Shown here: positions 18,514 through 26,863 of the stretch, in pieces | Numbering within the stretch: the first letter of the stretch is position 1 | Layout of the letters: the number at the start of each line of letters is the position of its first letter | DNA from: Poseidonibacter ostreae | Lineage (GTDB): Bacteria; Campylobacterota; Campylobacteria; Campylobacterales; Arcobacteraceae | Assembly: GCF_009208055.1 (NCBI RefSeq) | Contig: NZ_WFKI01000004.1 | Coordinates: 49,507 to 113,506 of the forward strand | Reading direction: 5' to 3' | Length of the DNA: 64,000 nt | Notes under the pieces: generated by a model | Seen by the model: the letters and a program-made list of their open reading frames with translations, nothing else | Told to the model about the DNA's origin: nothing | Databases searched by the model: none | Made by a program: the position numbers and the translations under genes

Positions 18514-19389
18514 ATGCAGCATTTAATTAGAACAGCAGATTTTAGTGTCGAAGAAATTATCGAACTTTTCGAAGATGCAAAAAAGTTTAAAGATATGAAA
18601 TCTAATAAGATTTTAGATGGAAAAATTATCGTAACACTGTTTTTTGAAAACTCTACAAGAACAAGAAGTGCTTTTGAGATTGCTGCAAAAAGATTAGGAG
18701 CTGAAGTAGTATCTTTAGATGTAGGTACATCTTCAAGATCTAAAGGTGAAACTATATTTGATACAGTTGCAAATATAAATGCAATGAAACCTGATGCTAT
18801 TATTATGAGACATTCTGATTGTGGATTACCTGGTACACTTGTAGATCATGTAGATTGTCCAATAATAAATGCAGGAGATGGAAAACATGCTCATCCTACA
18901 CAAGCTTTATTAGACCTTTTTACAATTAGAGAACATTTTAATGAAGATTTAGAGGGTAAAAAAGTTGCAATTGTTGGTGATGTTAGAACTTCAAGAGTAG
19001 CAGGTTCAAATAGAAGACTACTTCCAAGGTTTGGAATGGAAGTAGTTTTTGTTGCACCTGATTGTTTTAAAGCAGAAAATGATGAACACAAACAATATGA
19101 TAATATTAATGAGATTATTGATGAAATTGATGTTGTAATGAGTTTAAGAACTCAGCTAGAAAGACATAATGAAATTTTCTTTGAATCAATTCAAGAGTAT
19201 GCGAATGATTATTGTATTACAAGTGATACTTTTGGAGATAGAGATATTTTACTTTTACATCCAGGACCTGTTAATAGAAACGTAGATATTTCTGATGAAA
19301 TGTTAAAAGATCCCCGAAATAAGATTTTAGAACAAGTAACAAATGGTGTACTTGTAAGAATGGCAATTCTTAAAAAATTAATTAAATAG
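18514..19389 (+). CDS. pyrB: Aspartate carbamoyltransferase catalytic subunit PyrB
   Basis: Second step of de novo pyrimidine synthesis, joining carbamoyl phosphate and aspartate. The 291 residues are typical of the single-domain-pair catalytic chain. Carbamoyl-phosphate binding motif FFENSTRTRSAFEIA, then HPTQALLDLF, VMSLRTQLER and HPGPVNRN are all present. No regulatory chain (pyrI) follows; the next gene is pabB after 14 bp, so pyrB-pabB-pabC look like one transcript. Confidence 0.95.
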   Translation: MQHLIRTADFSVEEIIELFEDAKKFKDMKSNKILDGKIIVTLFFENSTRTRSAFEIAAKRLGAEVVSLDVGTSSRSKGETIFDTVANINAMKPDAIIMRHSDCGLPGTLVDHVDCPIINAGDGKHAHPTQALLDLFTIREHFNEDLEGKKVAIVGDVRTSRVAGSNRRLLPRFGMEVVFVAPDCFKAENDEHKQYDNINEIIDEIDVVMSLRTQLERHNEIFFESIQEYANDYCITSDTFGDRDILLLHPGPVNRNVDISDEMLKDPRNKILEQVTNGVLVRMAILKKLIK

Positions 19390-19403
19390 ATATAAAGTTT
19401 AAA

Positions 19404-20366
19404 TTGGAAAATAAACAATTAGAGGAAAAGTTAAATAAATTAGGTTCAAACAAAGAACCTTTTTTATTCATCATCTCATATGACTTAAAAGAGTTCTATG
19501 TTGAAAAACTATCTAAGCTTCCTTCGAATATAAAATATAAACTAAATGCAAAGCATACTTCAAAGATAAAGCATAAAACTACACTATTAAAAGAGCCTAT
19601 TTCTTTTGTAGCGTATAAAAAGAAGTTTGATTTTCTTCAAGAACAAATTAAAATGGGAAACTCATATCTTTTAAATCTAACTGCAAAAACAAAAATTAAA
19701 ACAGAATATTCTCTAGATGAAATATATGATAAAGTCCACTCAAAATTCAAATTAAGATTTAAAAAAGATAATTCAAATTTTGTATGTTTCTCTCCTGAGC
19801 GTTTTATTGAAATAAAGAAAAATAAAATATATACACATCCTATGAAAGGGACAATTGATTCTTCAATACCAAATGCACAAGCAAAAATCTTAGGAGATAT
19901 AAAAGAGATGGCTGAGCATACTATGGTTGTTGATTTACTTAGAAATGATTTATCAATTGTTGCTTCAAAAGTTAGAGTAGATAAATTTAGATATTGTGAA
20001 AAAATAAATGCTGGTGATAAAAAACTACTTCAAATAAGTTCTAAAATATCTGGACACTTAGAAGAAAATTGGCATGAAAAAATAGGAACTATTTTAGCTT
20101 CATTATTACCAGCTGGTTCAATCACAGGAACACCAAAGAAAAAAACAATTGAAATACTAGAAGAAGTTGAAGATTATAATAGGGATTTTTATACAGGAGT
20201 TTTTGGTGTTTATGATGGAAAATCATTAGATTCTTCTGTTATGATTAGATTTATTGAAGAACAAGTTGGTGTGCTTTATTATAAAAGTGGTGGTGGGATT
20301 ACAAGTGATTCTAAGGTTAACTTAGAATATGAAGAGTTACAAGACAAAATATACTTGCCTTTTTAG
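19404..20366 (+). CDS. pabB: Aminodeoxychorismate synthase component I (PabB)
   Basis: Chorismate-binding enzyme forming 4-amino-4-deoxychorismate for folate. At 320 residues it is a short form with a reduced N-terminal region. The catalytic domain is intact: FSPERFIEIKKNKIYTHPMKGT, VVDLLRNDLS, GSITGTPKKKTIEILEEVE, YTGVFG and YKSGGGITSDS. The start is a TTG at 19404 with only a weak RBS. The glutaminase partner PabA is not adjacent. It is followed by pabC. Confidence 0.9.
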   Translation: MENKQLEEKLNKLGSNKEPFLFIISYDLKEFYVEKLSKLPSNIKYKLNAKHTSKIKHKTTLLKEPISFVAYKKKFDFLQEQIKMGNSYLLNLTAKTKIKTEYSLDEIYDKVHSKFKLRFKKDNSNFVCFSPERFIEIKKNKIYTHPMKGTIDSSIPNAQAKILGDIKEMAEHTMVVDLLRNDLSIVASKVRVDKFRYCEKINAGDKKLLQISSKISGHLEENWHEKIGTILASLLPAGSITGTPKKKTIEILEEVEDYNRDFYTGVFGVYDGKSLDSSVMIRFIEEQVGVLYYKSGGGITSDSKVNLEYEELQDKIYLPF

Positions 20367-20402
20367 AAAACAGAAAATAAAAAATAAAGAGTAAAGAAAA
20401 CT

Positions 20403-20975
20403 ATGAAAAAAGAAACCTATTTTGAGACAATTAAATGTGATGATTATGAAGTAATGAATTTATCATATCATTGTAATAGAATTGCTAATACTATAGCTTT
20501 AAATATTAATTTGCAAGATTATATTTATCCACCTTCAAATAAGCTCTTAAAATGTAAAGTAATTTATAATGAAGAGGGTGTTTTAGATGTTGAATATGCT
20601 GAGTATAAAAAAAGAGAAATTAAAACTTTTAAAATAGTTTTTGATGAGAATATAAAATATTCAAAAAAATCTACAAATAGAGACGAGCTAAATTTACTTT
20701 TTGAAAAAAGAGAAAATTGTGATGAGATTATAATTATAAAAAATGGTATTGTTCATGATACAAGTATTGCAAATATAGCAATTTTAGATAATGGAACTTG
20801 GATTACCTCAAAATCTTATCTTTTAAAAGGAACTACTAGAAGTAGATATTTAAATGATAATTTATTAATAGAAAAAGATATTACATTAGAGATGTTAAAA
20901 GGTGCTCAAAAAATCGCACTTATGAATGCAATGATAGATTTTGATGAAATAGAAGACTATTCTTTATCTTTATAA
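20403..20975 (+). CDS. pabC: Class IV aminotransferase, probable aminodeoxychorismate lyase PabC
   Basis: A 190-residue PLP class-IV protein lying 36 bp after pabB. By position it is the lyase releasing p-aminobenzoate and pyruvate. Visible features are an N-terminal ETIKCDDYEVMNLSYHCNRI block, a central IIIIKNGIVHDTSIANIAIL (the [E/D]xxxSN-like region appears here as HDTSIAN) and TTRSRYL. It is shorter than E. coli PabC (269 aa), as in other short Campylobacterota forms. The 3' end overlaps the convergent protease gene by 19 bp. Confidence 0.8.
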   Translation: MKKETYFETIKCDDYEVMNLSYHCNRIANTIALNINLQDYIYPPSNKLLKCKVIYNEEGVLDVEYAEYKKREIKTFKIVFDENIKYSKKSTNRDELNLLFEKRENCDEIIIIKNGIVHDTSIANIAILDNGTWITSKSYLLKGTTRSRYLNDNLLIEKDITLEMLKGAQKIALMNAMIDFDEIEDYSLSL

Positions 20976-21604
20976 ACTCTTTTTAGAAGTTTATTCCACT
21001 TATCTTCTTTTCCCCAGTTAACATTTACTTTTTTAGTAAACCTTTCATTTGTAAATTTGTATGAATCTATTTCATTAAAAGCAAACTTTGGAATAAGTTT
21101 TTTTCTTTTTGTTAGAGGAATCACTCTAAAACTTAAGTTATCTAATACAAGTGGTGTTGCATTTTTATTCTCTAAATACAGTAATACCATATGAGCTGTA
21201 TTTGAGCCTTTTACTTTTACCACCCCAAAATACAATTTCTCTTTTGGTATATCTAATTCTAAAAGAGTAAAATATTTTGAAATAGCATAATCTTCACAAT
21301 CCCCATGACCTTGTAATAAGAACTCTTTTGGTGTTGCCCAATGGTCTATAGATGATTTACTATCTATATCATGTTTAGAAAATATTTTATTCATAAAAGA
21401 GTTTACATGTGAAAGTTTTCTAATTAGTTCATAATCTTTAACTTTGTCTTTTAGTGTTTGATATTTTCCTAATCTATTCTCTATAAAACTCTTTTTATCT
21501 GAGTTATTTATATATTCTAAATCTTTTTTATTTAGTTTAAATTCATAGGCAAAACAGTTTGTAATAGTAAATGTAATAAGAATAAGCGCAATTATTTGTT
21601 TCAT
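20957..21604 (-). CDS. LapG-like transglutaminase-fold cysteine protease (BTLCP family)
   Basis: A 215-residue protein with a signal peptide (about 1-20, ending CFAYEF) and the bacterial transglutaminase-like cysteine proteinase domain. The catalytic triad is visible as C103 (GHGDCEDYA), H138 (TAHMVLL) and D155 (PLVLDNLS). In Pseudomonas, the relative LapG cleaves a surface adhesin in the periplasm under control of the c-di-GMP receptor LapD. No LapD-like or large adhesin gene is in this window. It overlaps convergent pabC by 19 bp. Confidence 0.85.
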   Translation of the reverse strand: MKQIIALILITFTITNCFAYEFKLNKKDLEYINNSDKKSFIENRLGKYQTLKDKVKDYELIRKLSHVNSFMNKIFSKHDIDSKSSIDHWATPKEFLLQGHGDCEDYAISKYFTLLELDIPKEKLYFGVVKVKGSNTAHMVLLYLENKNATPLVLDNLSFRVIPLTKRKKLIPKFAFNEIDSYKFTNERFTKKVNVNWGKEDKWNKLLKRVYKDKE

Positions 21605-21646
21605 AAGTTATAATACCACTAAAATTTAAAAATGGAAATTAATTAG

Positions 21647-22084
21647 ATGATTACAGATATTATAGAAAATGAAGAGTATAAAGATTTAGTATGCAAACAA
21701 GTAAAAGAAACAATTGAATTTTTATTAGATAATAATCAAGAGTTTTCAATTACTGCAAATATTGAAGGTATGACATTTAATCCAGAATTACCTAAACCTA
21801 TAAAAGACCAGTTAGCAAAGTTTTCACTATTTATTTTAAGTAATTATACTTTTACTACTGTTGAGATTAATGATAGTTTTCTTACGTTTGAAGCAGGTTA
21901 TGGAAGCGAGAATTTTGGTTCAGTTGCAAAAGTACCTTTACATTGTGTTTTTCAAATAGTTGTTGAAGAGTCAATTTTATACATAAACTCAGTTGCAACT
22001 GTAGATAAGTTTAATAAAAATAAAGAGCAAAATTCTATGAATGTATTTAAAAATAATCCTAATAATAAAAAATTTAATAAATAA
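21647..22084 (+). CDS. Conserved small protein, possible SspB-like ClpXP adaptor
   Basis: Not firmly recognised. The 145 residues are soluble with no signal peptide. The order of segments recalls SspB adaptors: a first helix, a strand block (EFSITANIEGMTFNP), then LFILSNYTFTTVEIND, FLTFEAGYGS and a strand AKVPLHCVFQIVVEESILYI. In SspB the corresponding parts are hydrophobic strands, an F-x-x-F-G/Y-G turn and VPL/VPF-x-A-I. The tail is a polar, Asn/Lys-rich flexible stretch, as SspB uses to contact ClpX. The similarity is by eye only. It lies divergent from the protease gene and just before azlC. Confidence 0.65.
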   Translation: MITDIIENEEYKDLVCKQVKETIEFLLDNNQEFSITANIEGMTFNPELPKPIKDQLAKFSLFILSNYTFTTVEINDSFLTFEAGYGSENFGSVAKVPLHCVFQIVVEESILYINSVATVDKFNKNKEQNSMNVFKNNPNNKKFNK

Positions 22085-22093
22085 ATTACTATA

Positions 22094-22780
22094 TTGAAAT
22101 ATAAAAATGAAATAAAAAAGGCATTTGAAGTATCAATTCCAGTTATGATGGGATATGGTGTTTTAGGCTTTGCCTTTGGTTTGTTATTAGTATCTTTTGA
22201 ATACTCATGGTATTTAGCACCTCTTATGTCTTTATTTATTTATGCAGGGGCTTTACAGTTTGTTGCGATTAATTTTTTTAATGCAAAAGCTGGATTTGTA
22301 GATATTGCAATAGCAACATGGTTTATAAATATAAGACAATCTTTTTATGGCTTATCATTATTAAAAAGGTTTAAAAAAACTGGAAAATTAAAACCATATT
22401 TAATTTTTGGTTTAACAGATGAAACCTATGCATTACTTACAACTATAAAAGATGATGAGCAGTTAAAGAAAAGATGGTACTATTTTTTTCTTACTGCTTT
22501 TAACCAATCTTATTGGTTCATAGGCTCAACTCTTGGAGCAATCGTAGGCTCAAATATAAAGTTTGATACAGCTGGCTTAGAATTCTCTCTTACTGCTTTA
22601 TTTGTTGTTTTATGTATTGAACAATATAAAAACTTACAAAATATAGTTCCTTTTATAATAGGTGCAGTTGCTTCACTTATTGCCTTATTTACAGTGCCAA
22701 GTGATAAAATGCTAATAGTCTCAATTCTTTTAGCACTATTATTAATGTTTACATTTAGAAAACGAGTTGAAAATGAGTAA
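22094..22780 (+). CDS. azlC: AzlC family branched-chain amino acid exporter subunit
   Basis: Membrane protein of 228 residues, the large component of AzlCD/YgaZH-type exporters of branched-chain amino acids. The family region IPVMMGYGVLGFAFGLLL, PLMSLFIYAGALQFVAINF and WFINIRQSFYGLSLL identify it. The start is a TTG at 22094 with no clear RBS, 9 bp after the preceding gene. Its stop overlaps the azlD start (ATGAGTAA). Confidence 0.92.
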   Translation: MKYKNEIKKAFEVSIPVMMGYGVLGFAFGLLLVSFEYSWYLAPLMSLFIYAGALQFVAINFFNAKAGFVDIAIATWFINIRQSFYGLSLLKRFKKTGKLKPYLIFGLTDETYALLTTIKDDEQLKKRWYYFFLTAFNQSYWFIGSTLGAIVGSNIKFDTAGLEFSLTALFVVLCIEQYKNLQNIVPFIIGAVASLIALFTVPSDKMLIVSILLALLLMFTFRKRVENE

Positions 22781-23093
22781 TTATGAGATTTACATAGCAA
22801 TTGCTATTATGACACTTGTTAATTATTTTACAAGAGTTTTACCCTTTTTGTTTTTTAAAAAAAATGATTTACCCTCTTATATAGTCTTTATAGAGAAATT
22901 CTTTCCTGCTGTTATTATGACTATTTTAATAGTTTATTCCGTAAAAGATATAGATTTTTCATTAGCTCCTTATGGTTTAAAAGAGATTGGTGCTATTTTA
23001 TTTACAGCAGTTTTACACTTAAGTTTAAAGAATTATTTGATTTCTATTTTTGCAGGAACAATTTTTTATATGGGATTAGTTCAGTATTTATAA
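22773..23093 (+). CDS. azlD: AzlD family branched-chain amino acid exporter subunit
   Basis: A 106-residue membrane protein with about four helices, the small partner of AzlC. TRVLPFLFF near residue 21 (family: TRxLPF) and GAILFTAVLH are visible. I chose the ATG at 22773 (MSNYEIY) because it overlaps the azlC stop as ATGAGTAA, rather than an in-frame TTG two codons upstream. A strong hairpin terminator follows. Confidence 0.9.
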   Translation: MSNYEIYIAIAIMTLVNYFTRVLPFLFFKKNDLPSYIVFIEKFFPAVIMTILIVYSVKDIDFSLAPYGLKEIGAILFTAVLHLSLKNYLISIFAGTIFYMGLVQYL

Positions 23094-23113
23094 AAGCTGA
23101 TTTTAAAGACATA

Positions 23114-23149
23114 AAAAAAGGGGAAGAATCTAAATTCTTCCCCTTTTTT
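23114..23149. terminator. Bidirectional terminator azlD / fabH
   Basis: Perfect 16-bp stem AAAAAAGGGGAAGAAT (23114-23129) / ATTCTTCCCCTTTTTT (23134-23149) with loop CTAA. A- and T-tracts flank the GC-rich core, so it works for azlD (+) and fabH (-). Confidence 0.9.
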
Positions 23150-23163
23150 ATTTGAGTAAAGTT

Positions 23164-24162
23164 TTATTTTTTTGGTGCAAATTTAAATAGTGCTGAACCC
23201 CATGTTAGTCCACCACCAAAGGCATCAAATAAAACAGTATCTCCAGCTTTAATTTTCCCTTGCTCATAAGCATAGTTCATAGCCATAGGAATAGAAGCTG
23301 CTGATGTATTACCATATCTGTCTACAGTTACTACAGTTTGTTCTTCTGTCATTCCTAAAGCTTTTCCAACAGCAGATATAATTCTCATATTTGCTTGATG
23401 AGGAATAAAGTGATTTATATCTTCACTTGTAATATTATGTTTTTCCATCATAACTTCTACATCTGAAGTTAATGTTCTAACAGCTAATTTGAAAGTTTCA
23501 TTTCCTTTCATTTTAATACAAGCCATTTTAGCATCTAAAACTTCTTGGCTACAAGGATGCTTAGATCCTCCACCTGGAGTTTTAATTAAATCTTCATAGT
23601 TTCCGTCACTTGAACAATTTACATCAATAATTGCTTCATCTTTGTTATTAGTTGCTGAAATAATAGCAGCTCCTGCTCCATCTCCAAAGATAAAACAAGT
23701 GCCTCTATCTGTATAGTCTAAAATTGAACTATAAGTTTCAGCTCCAACTATTAATACATTTTTTTTCATACCAGATTCAACAAATGCTTTTGCAACAGAA
23801 GTTGCATAAACAAATCCAGTACAAGCTGCACTAACATCAAAAGCTTGTACTGGAGGTAAATCTAACTTAGCTGCAATTAAACATGCAGTTGAAGGCATAC
23901 ATAAATAATCAGGAGTTACCGTAGCACAAATTACTAAATCAATATCTTCTTTAGCAATTCCAGCTCGCTCAATTGCAACTTGTGCTGCTTTTGCTCCTAA
24001 ATCAGACGAAGCTTCATTTTCTTCTGAGATTCTTCTTTCTTTAATACCAGTTCTTTTAGTAATCCACTCATCACTAGTATCAATTATTTTTTCAAAATCT
24101 GCGTTTGTCATGATCTTTGGAGGAACGTATGCTCCAATAGATCTAAAAGCTGCATATGTCAT
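23164..24162 (-). CDS. fabH: 3-oxoacyl-ACP synthase III FabH
   Basis: Initiates type II fatty acid synthesis by condensing acetyl-CoA with malonyl-ACP. 332 residues. The catalytic cysteine is C114 (DVSAACTGF), with the His of FIPHQANMRI and the Asn of YGNTSAASIP completing the triad. The N-terminus has DEWITKRTGI as expected. It follows plsX after 39 bp in the conserved ndk-DUF177-rpmF-plsX-fabH block. Confidence 0.96.
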   Translation of the reverse strand: MTYAAFRSIGAYVPPKIMTNADFEKIIDTSDEWITKRTGIKERRISEENEASSDLGAKAAQVAIERAGIAKEDIDLVICATVTPDYLCMPSTACLIAAKLDLPPVQAFDVSAACTGFVYATSVAKAFVESGMKKNVLIVGAETYSSILDYTDRGTCFIFGDGAGAAIISATNNKDEAIIDVNCSSDGNYEDLIKTPGGGSKHPCSQEVLDAKMACIKMKGNETFKLAVRTLTSDVEVMMEKHNITSEDINHFIPHQANMRIISAVGKALGMTEEQTVVTVDRYGNTSAASIPMAMNYAYEQGKIKAGDTVLFDAFGGGLTWGSALFKFAPKK

Positions 24163-24201
24163 TTACATATCCTTATATAAAAGTATAGTAATAAATTAGA
24201 T

Positions 24202-25194
24202 TTATTTACTATATCGTGCTAATCTTTCCTCAATATCTTCATTAAGGTTAGAACTAGCTGCATTAATTGCTTGTAAGATAGCATTGTGTATTGCTTTTGG
24301 GTTAGATTTTCCATGTGCAATAATAACAGGTGCTTTTACTCCAAGTAAAGGCGCTCCACCATATTCAGCATAATCAACTCTAACTTTTAGGTTTTTAAAT
24401 ACTTTTCTCATTAGTACTGCACCAGCAATTGAAATTAATGATCTCTTAAGACTTTTCTTTATGATTTTTCCGATTGTATCTGCAACACCCTCGGCAGTTT
24501 TTAATAGGATATTTCCTACAAAACCATCACAAACAACAACATCAACTGTTCCCTTGAAGATATCACTACCTTCAACATTACCTGCAAAATTTGGAACTTT
24601 TGATATTAAACCATAAGCTTCTTTAGTAACTTCATTACCCTTGCTTTCTTCTTCACCATTTGATAATAATCCAATAATTGGATCTTCAAGTTGTAATACA
24701 TCTTCTGCATAAACTTGTCCCATAACAGCAAATTCGAATAAATTTTTTGCATCACTGTCTACATTTGCTCCAACATCTAATACTAAAGTATTTTGATTTT
24801 CGCTTGTAGGCATGAGTGTAGCAATAGCAGGTCTAGAAACACCTTTGATTCTACCAATTCTTAAAGTTGCTAATGACATTGAAGCGCCAGAATGACCAGC
24901 AGAAACAACAGCTCCAGCTTTTCCATCTCTTACTAATTCTATAGCTTTATAAATTGTAGATTCTTTTCTTTTAAGTGCATCTGTAGCAGAATCGCTCATA
25001 CTAATTACATCATCTGTATCTAATATTTCAATTCTTGATAGAAAGTTTTGTGGTATTAAAGATAATAATTCATCTTTTTTACCTACTGCAATTGCAGTAA
25101 AGTTATTATTGCTTTTTAAAGCACTAATAAGCCCGTCAATGATAGGTTCAGGACCGAAGTCCCCACCCATTGCATCTATTGCTATAGTATGCAT
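24202..25194 (-). CDS. plsX: Phosphate acyltransferase PlsX
   Basis: Makes acyl-phosphate from acyl-ACP for phospholipid synthesis (PlsX/PlsY pathway). 330 residues starting IAIDAMGGDFGP, the family hallmark. GAVVSAGHSGASM, LVLDVGANVD and VVCDGFVGNILLKT are present. Its ATG overlaps the rpmF stop (TAATG), so ribosomal protein and lipid synthesis genes are translationally coupled. Confidence 0.95.
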   Translation of the reverse strand: MHTIAIDAMGGDFGPEPIIDGLISALKSNNNFTAIAVGKKDELLSLIPQNFLSRIEILDTDDVISMSDSATDALKRKESTIYKAIELVRDGKAGAVVSAGHSGASMSLATLRIGRIKGVSRPAIATLMPTSENQNTLVLDVGANVDSDAKNLFEFAVMGQVYAEDVLQLEDPIIGLLSNGEEESKGNEVTKEAYGLISKVPNFAGNVEGSDIFKGTVDVVVCDGFVGNILLKTAEGVADTIGKIIKKSLKRSLISIAGAVLMRKVFKNLKVRVDYAEYGGAPLLGVKAPVIIAHGKSNPKAIHNAILQAINAASSNLNEDIEERLARYSK

Positions 25195-25346
25195 TAGTTT
25201 TTATATTCACCAGTATTTGGGTTAACTGTGTGAGGCATTTTCCATGTCCCGTCTGTATCTTTAACTGGTCTTTTTAATGTAATCTTGTAGTGTGTTCTTC
25301 TTTTTGCTGCTCTACTATGAGAGACTCTTCTCTTTGGTACTGCCAT
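25194..25346 (-). CDS. rpmF: 50S ribosomal protein L32
   Basis: A 50-residue gene too short for most ORF cut-offs. It reads MAVPKRRVSHSRAAKRR at the N-terminus and ends NTGEYKN, the typical bacterial L32 pattern without the zinc-binding cysteines of other versions. The ATG at 25346 has a strong AAGGAGAAAAT upstream. Its TAA (25194-25196) overlaps the plsX ATG. It sits between DUF177 and plsX, as is common in bacteria. Confidence 0.97.
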   Translation of the reverse strand: MAVPKRRVSHSRAAKRRTHYKITLKRPVKDTDGTWKMPHTVNPNTGEYKN

Positions 25347-25358
25347 TTTATTTTCTCC

Positions 25359-25736
25359 TTAAAATTCTTTTTCAAAATCATCATTATTTTGTGAGCATTG
25401 TTCACAAATATGATAATCACTCTTAATAGCTTCTAGTTCCCCTTGAATAATTTCATCAAAGTCAATTAAACCATTTTCTATTTCAATTACTAAATCTTCG
25501 CTTTCGTCATTTTTGATTATACGATCACTTAATAAGAAATCTAATTTCTCATCAAGTTCAATATTGTCTGTAATTCCACATCGGCAACAATCAATATCTG
25601 TATTTCCAATTAACTTTGCATCAATTTTTACTAATGATTGCGATATTTTACAAAAAGTACCTACAATTTTAACTGAATTGAATTCAACTTCCAATTCTTT
25701 GGGAGTTTGAGGTGCCTTCTTAAATTCTATTTTCAT
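25359..25736 (-). CDS. DUF177 (YceD-like) protein
   Basis: A 125-residue DUF177 protein, the family encoded just before rpmF across bacteria and linked to 23S rRNA accumulation (YceD). It has two Cys pairs, CCRCG near residue 63 and CEQC near 115, that could form a metal site, and an acidic tail (NNDDFEKEF). The family role in ribosome assembly is general knowledge. It lies 12 bp before rpmF and 26 bp after ndk. Confidence 0.85.
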   Translation of the reverse strand: MKIEFKKAPQTPKELEVEFNSVKIVGTFCKISQSLVKIDAKLIGNTDIDCCRCGITDNIELDEKLDFLLSDRIIKNDESEDLVIEIENGLIDFDEIIQGELEAIKSDYHICEQCSQNNDDFEKEF

Positions 25737-25762
25737 TATAAAATATCTAAATTAATGAATAA

Positions 25763-26176
25763 TTAACAAATTTCTTTTTGTGCAAAGAAGAAATTAATTT
25801 CAATATTAGCATTTTCAACTGAATCTGAACCGTGAACTGCATTTGCATCAATTGATTCTGCAAAGTCTGCTCTAATTGTACCAGCTTCAGCTTCTTTAGG
25901 ATTAGTTGCACCCATTAAGTCTCTGTTTTTACTCATTGCATTTTCACCTTCTAAAACAGTTACTACAACTGGTCCAGAAATCATGAATTCTACTAATTCA
26001 CCAAAGAATGGTCTTTCAGCGTGTACTGCATAGAATGCTTCTGCATCTGCTTTACTTAATTGCATTTTTCTAGTTGCTGCAATTCTTAATCCTGCGTCTT
26101 CAAATCTTGATAAGATTTTTCCAACAACGTTTTTTGCTACTGCGTCTGGTTTGATGATTGATAAAGTTTGTTCCAT
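25763..26176 (-). CDS. ndk: Nucleoside diphosphate kinase
   Basis: Transfers the gamma phosphate between nucleotides through a phospho-histidine. 137 residues. N-terminus TLSIIKPDAV, then ATRKMQLS, YAVHAERPFF, GPVVVTVLEG, and the active-site histidine region AVHGSDSVENA (H of HGSD). First gene of the minus-strand run to fabH, separated from the upstream ferredoxin by a strong terminator. Confidence 0.96.
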   Translation of the reverse strand: MEQTLSIIKPDAVAKNVVGKILSRFEDAGLRIAATRKMQLSKADAEAFYAVHAERPFFGELVEFMISGPVVVTVLEGENAMSKNRDLMGATNPKEAEAGTIRADFAESIDANAVHGSDSVENANIEINFFFAQKEIC

Positions 26177-26227
26177 AGTGTTATTCCTCGATTTTTATTA
26201 AGTCGCGGATTATATCTAAAAAATAAA

Positions 26228-26262
26228 AAAAAGGCAAGTAATTAAAAATTACTTGCCTTTTT
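26228..26262 (-). terminator. Terminator downstream of the ferredoxin gene
   Basis: Perfect 16-bp stem AAAAAGGCAAGTAATT (26228-26243) / AATTACTTGCCTTTTT (26247-26262), loop AAA. On the minus strand it is followed by a run of T, so it ends the ferredoxin transcript about 34 bp after the stop and isolates ndk. Confidence 0.85.
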
Positions 26263-26295
26263 GTAAGTAGTGAAAAGTGTAAAACTAATTAAATA

Positions 26296-26571
26296 TTAGT
26301 CTTCAACACAAGGTTCACCAGCTGTTTTTCCATCTCTAACTGGATTAGCTGCTGAATCTCTTGCATCCCATTGAATACATCCCTCAGTAGGACATGCATC
26401 AGCACATGCTGGTGCATCATTATCACCAATACACTCTGTACAAGTTTCTGGGTTTACATAATAAATATCTTCACCTGTTGGATTCTCATCATTATCTACA
26501 ATTGATTCTGTTGGACACTCGTCTAAACATGCATCACAACTAATACAAATATCTGTAATTATTACTGCCAT
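26296..26571 (-). CDS. 2[4Fe-4S] ferredoxin (Allochromatium/YfhL type)
   Basis: A 91-residue bacterial-type ferredoxin. First cluster cysteines are C9, C12, C15 and C19; the second set is C44, C47, C56 and C60. The eight-residue insertion between C47 and C56 (IGDNDAPA) and the C-terminal extension mark the YfhL/Allochromatium type with unusually low potentials. It probably supplies low-potential electrons to oxidoreductases such as 2-oxoacid:acceptor enzymes, by inference. RBS AAGGAG. It is monocistronic. Confidence 0.93.
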   Translation of the reverse strand: MAVIITDICISCDACLDECPTESIVDNDENPTGEDIYYVNPETCTECIGDNDAPACADACPTEGCIQWDARDSAANPVRDGKTAGEPCVED

Positions 26572-26745
26572 ATATAACTCCTTTTAAATTTAAAAAACTT
26601 TATCACAGAAATTATAAAATTAACTTTAAAAAAGAATAATTAAAAATATTAATAGAAAAATTAGTAAATATGAAACAATTAAATAAGTATTAATTATTTA
26701 GATTAATATTTATATGTAATCATTAATTTATAATCACTAAACTAA

Positions 26746-26760
26746 GGATAAATATTATCA
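26746..26760. promoter_or_regulatory. Candidate Fur/PerR-family box
   Basis: GGATAAATATTATCA is a 7-1-7 palindrome matching TGATAATnATTATCA at 12 of 14 arm positions. It lies about 85-90 bp upstream of the predicted peroxiredoxin start site, further than a simple repressor site normally is. In very AT-rich DNA a chance match is possible. Confidence 0.35.
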
Positions 26761-26827
26761 AATAATAAATATTTTTGTAAATTTTAAAATTTAAGCAAAC
26801 TTTAGTCTTTTTTCTTTAAAATTATTA

Positions 26828-26833
26828 TATAAT
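26828..26833 (+). promoter_or_regulatory. Candidate -10 box of the peroxiredoxin gene
   Basis: Perfect TATAAT, 30 bp before the ATG, followed by TACACTC, where transcription probably starts near 26840. RBS AAAGGA. T-rich tracts upstream fit Campylobacterota sigma-70 promoters. Confidence 0.55.
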
Positions 26834-26863
26834 TACACTCTAAACAAAACTAAAGGAATATAT

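Larger units (their letters stand above)
26572..26863. other. 292-bp AT-rich intergenic region between ferredoxin and peroxiredoxin
   Basis: The longest gene-free stretch in the window. No ORF or RNA gene is recognisable. It carries the divergent promoters of the ferredoxin (-) and peroxiredoxin (+) genes, a Fur/PerR-type 7-1-7 palindrome at 26746-26760, a -10 box at 26828-26833, and two direct TAATCA copies near 26717-26736. The rest is low-complexity AT sequence. Confidence 0.7.
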
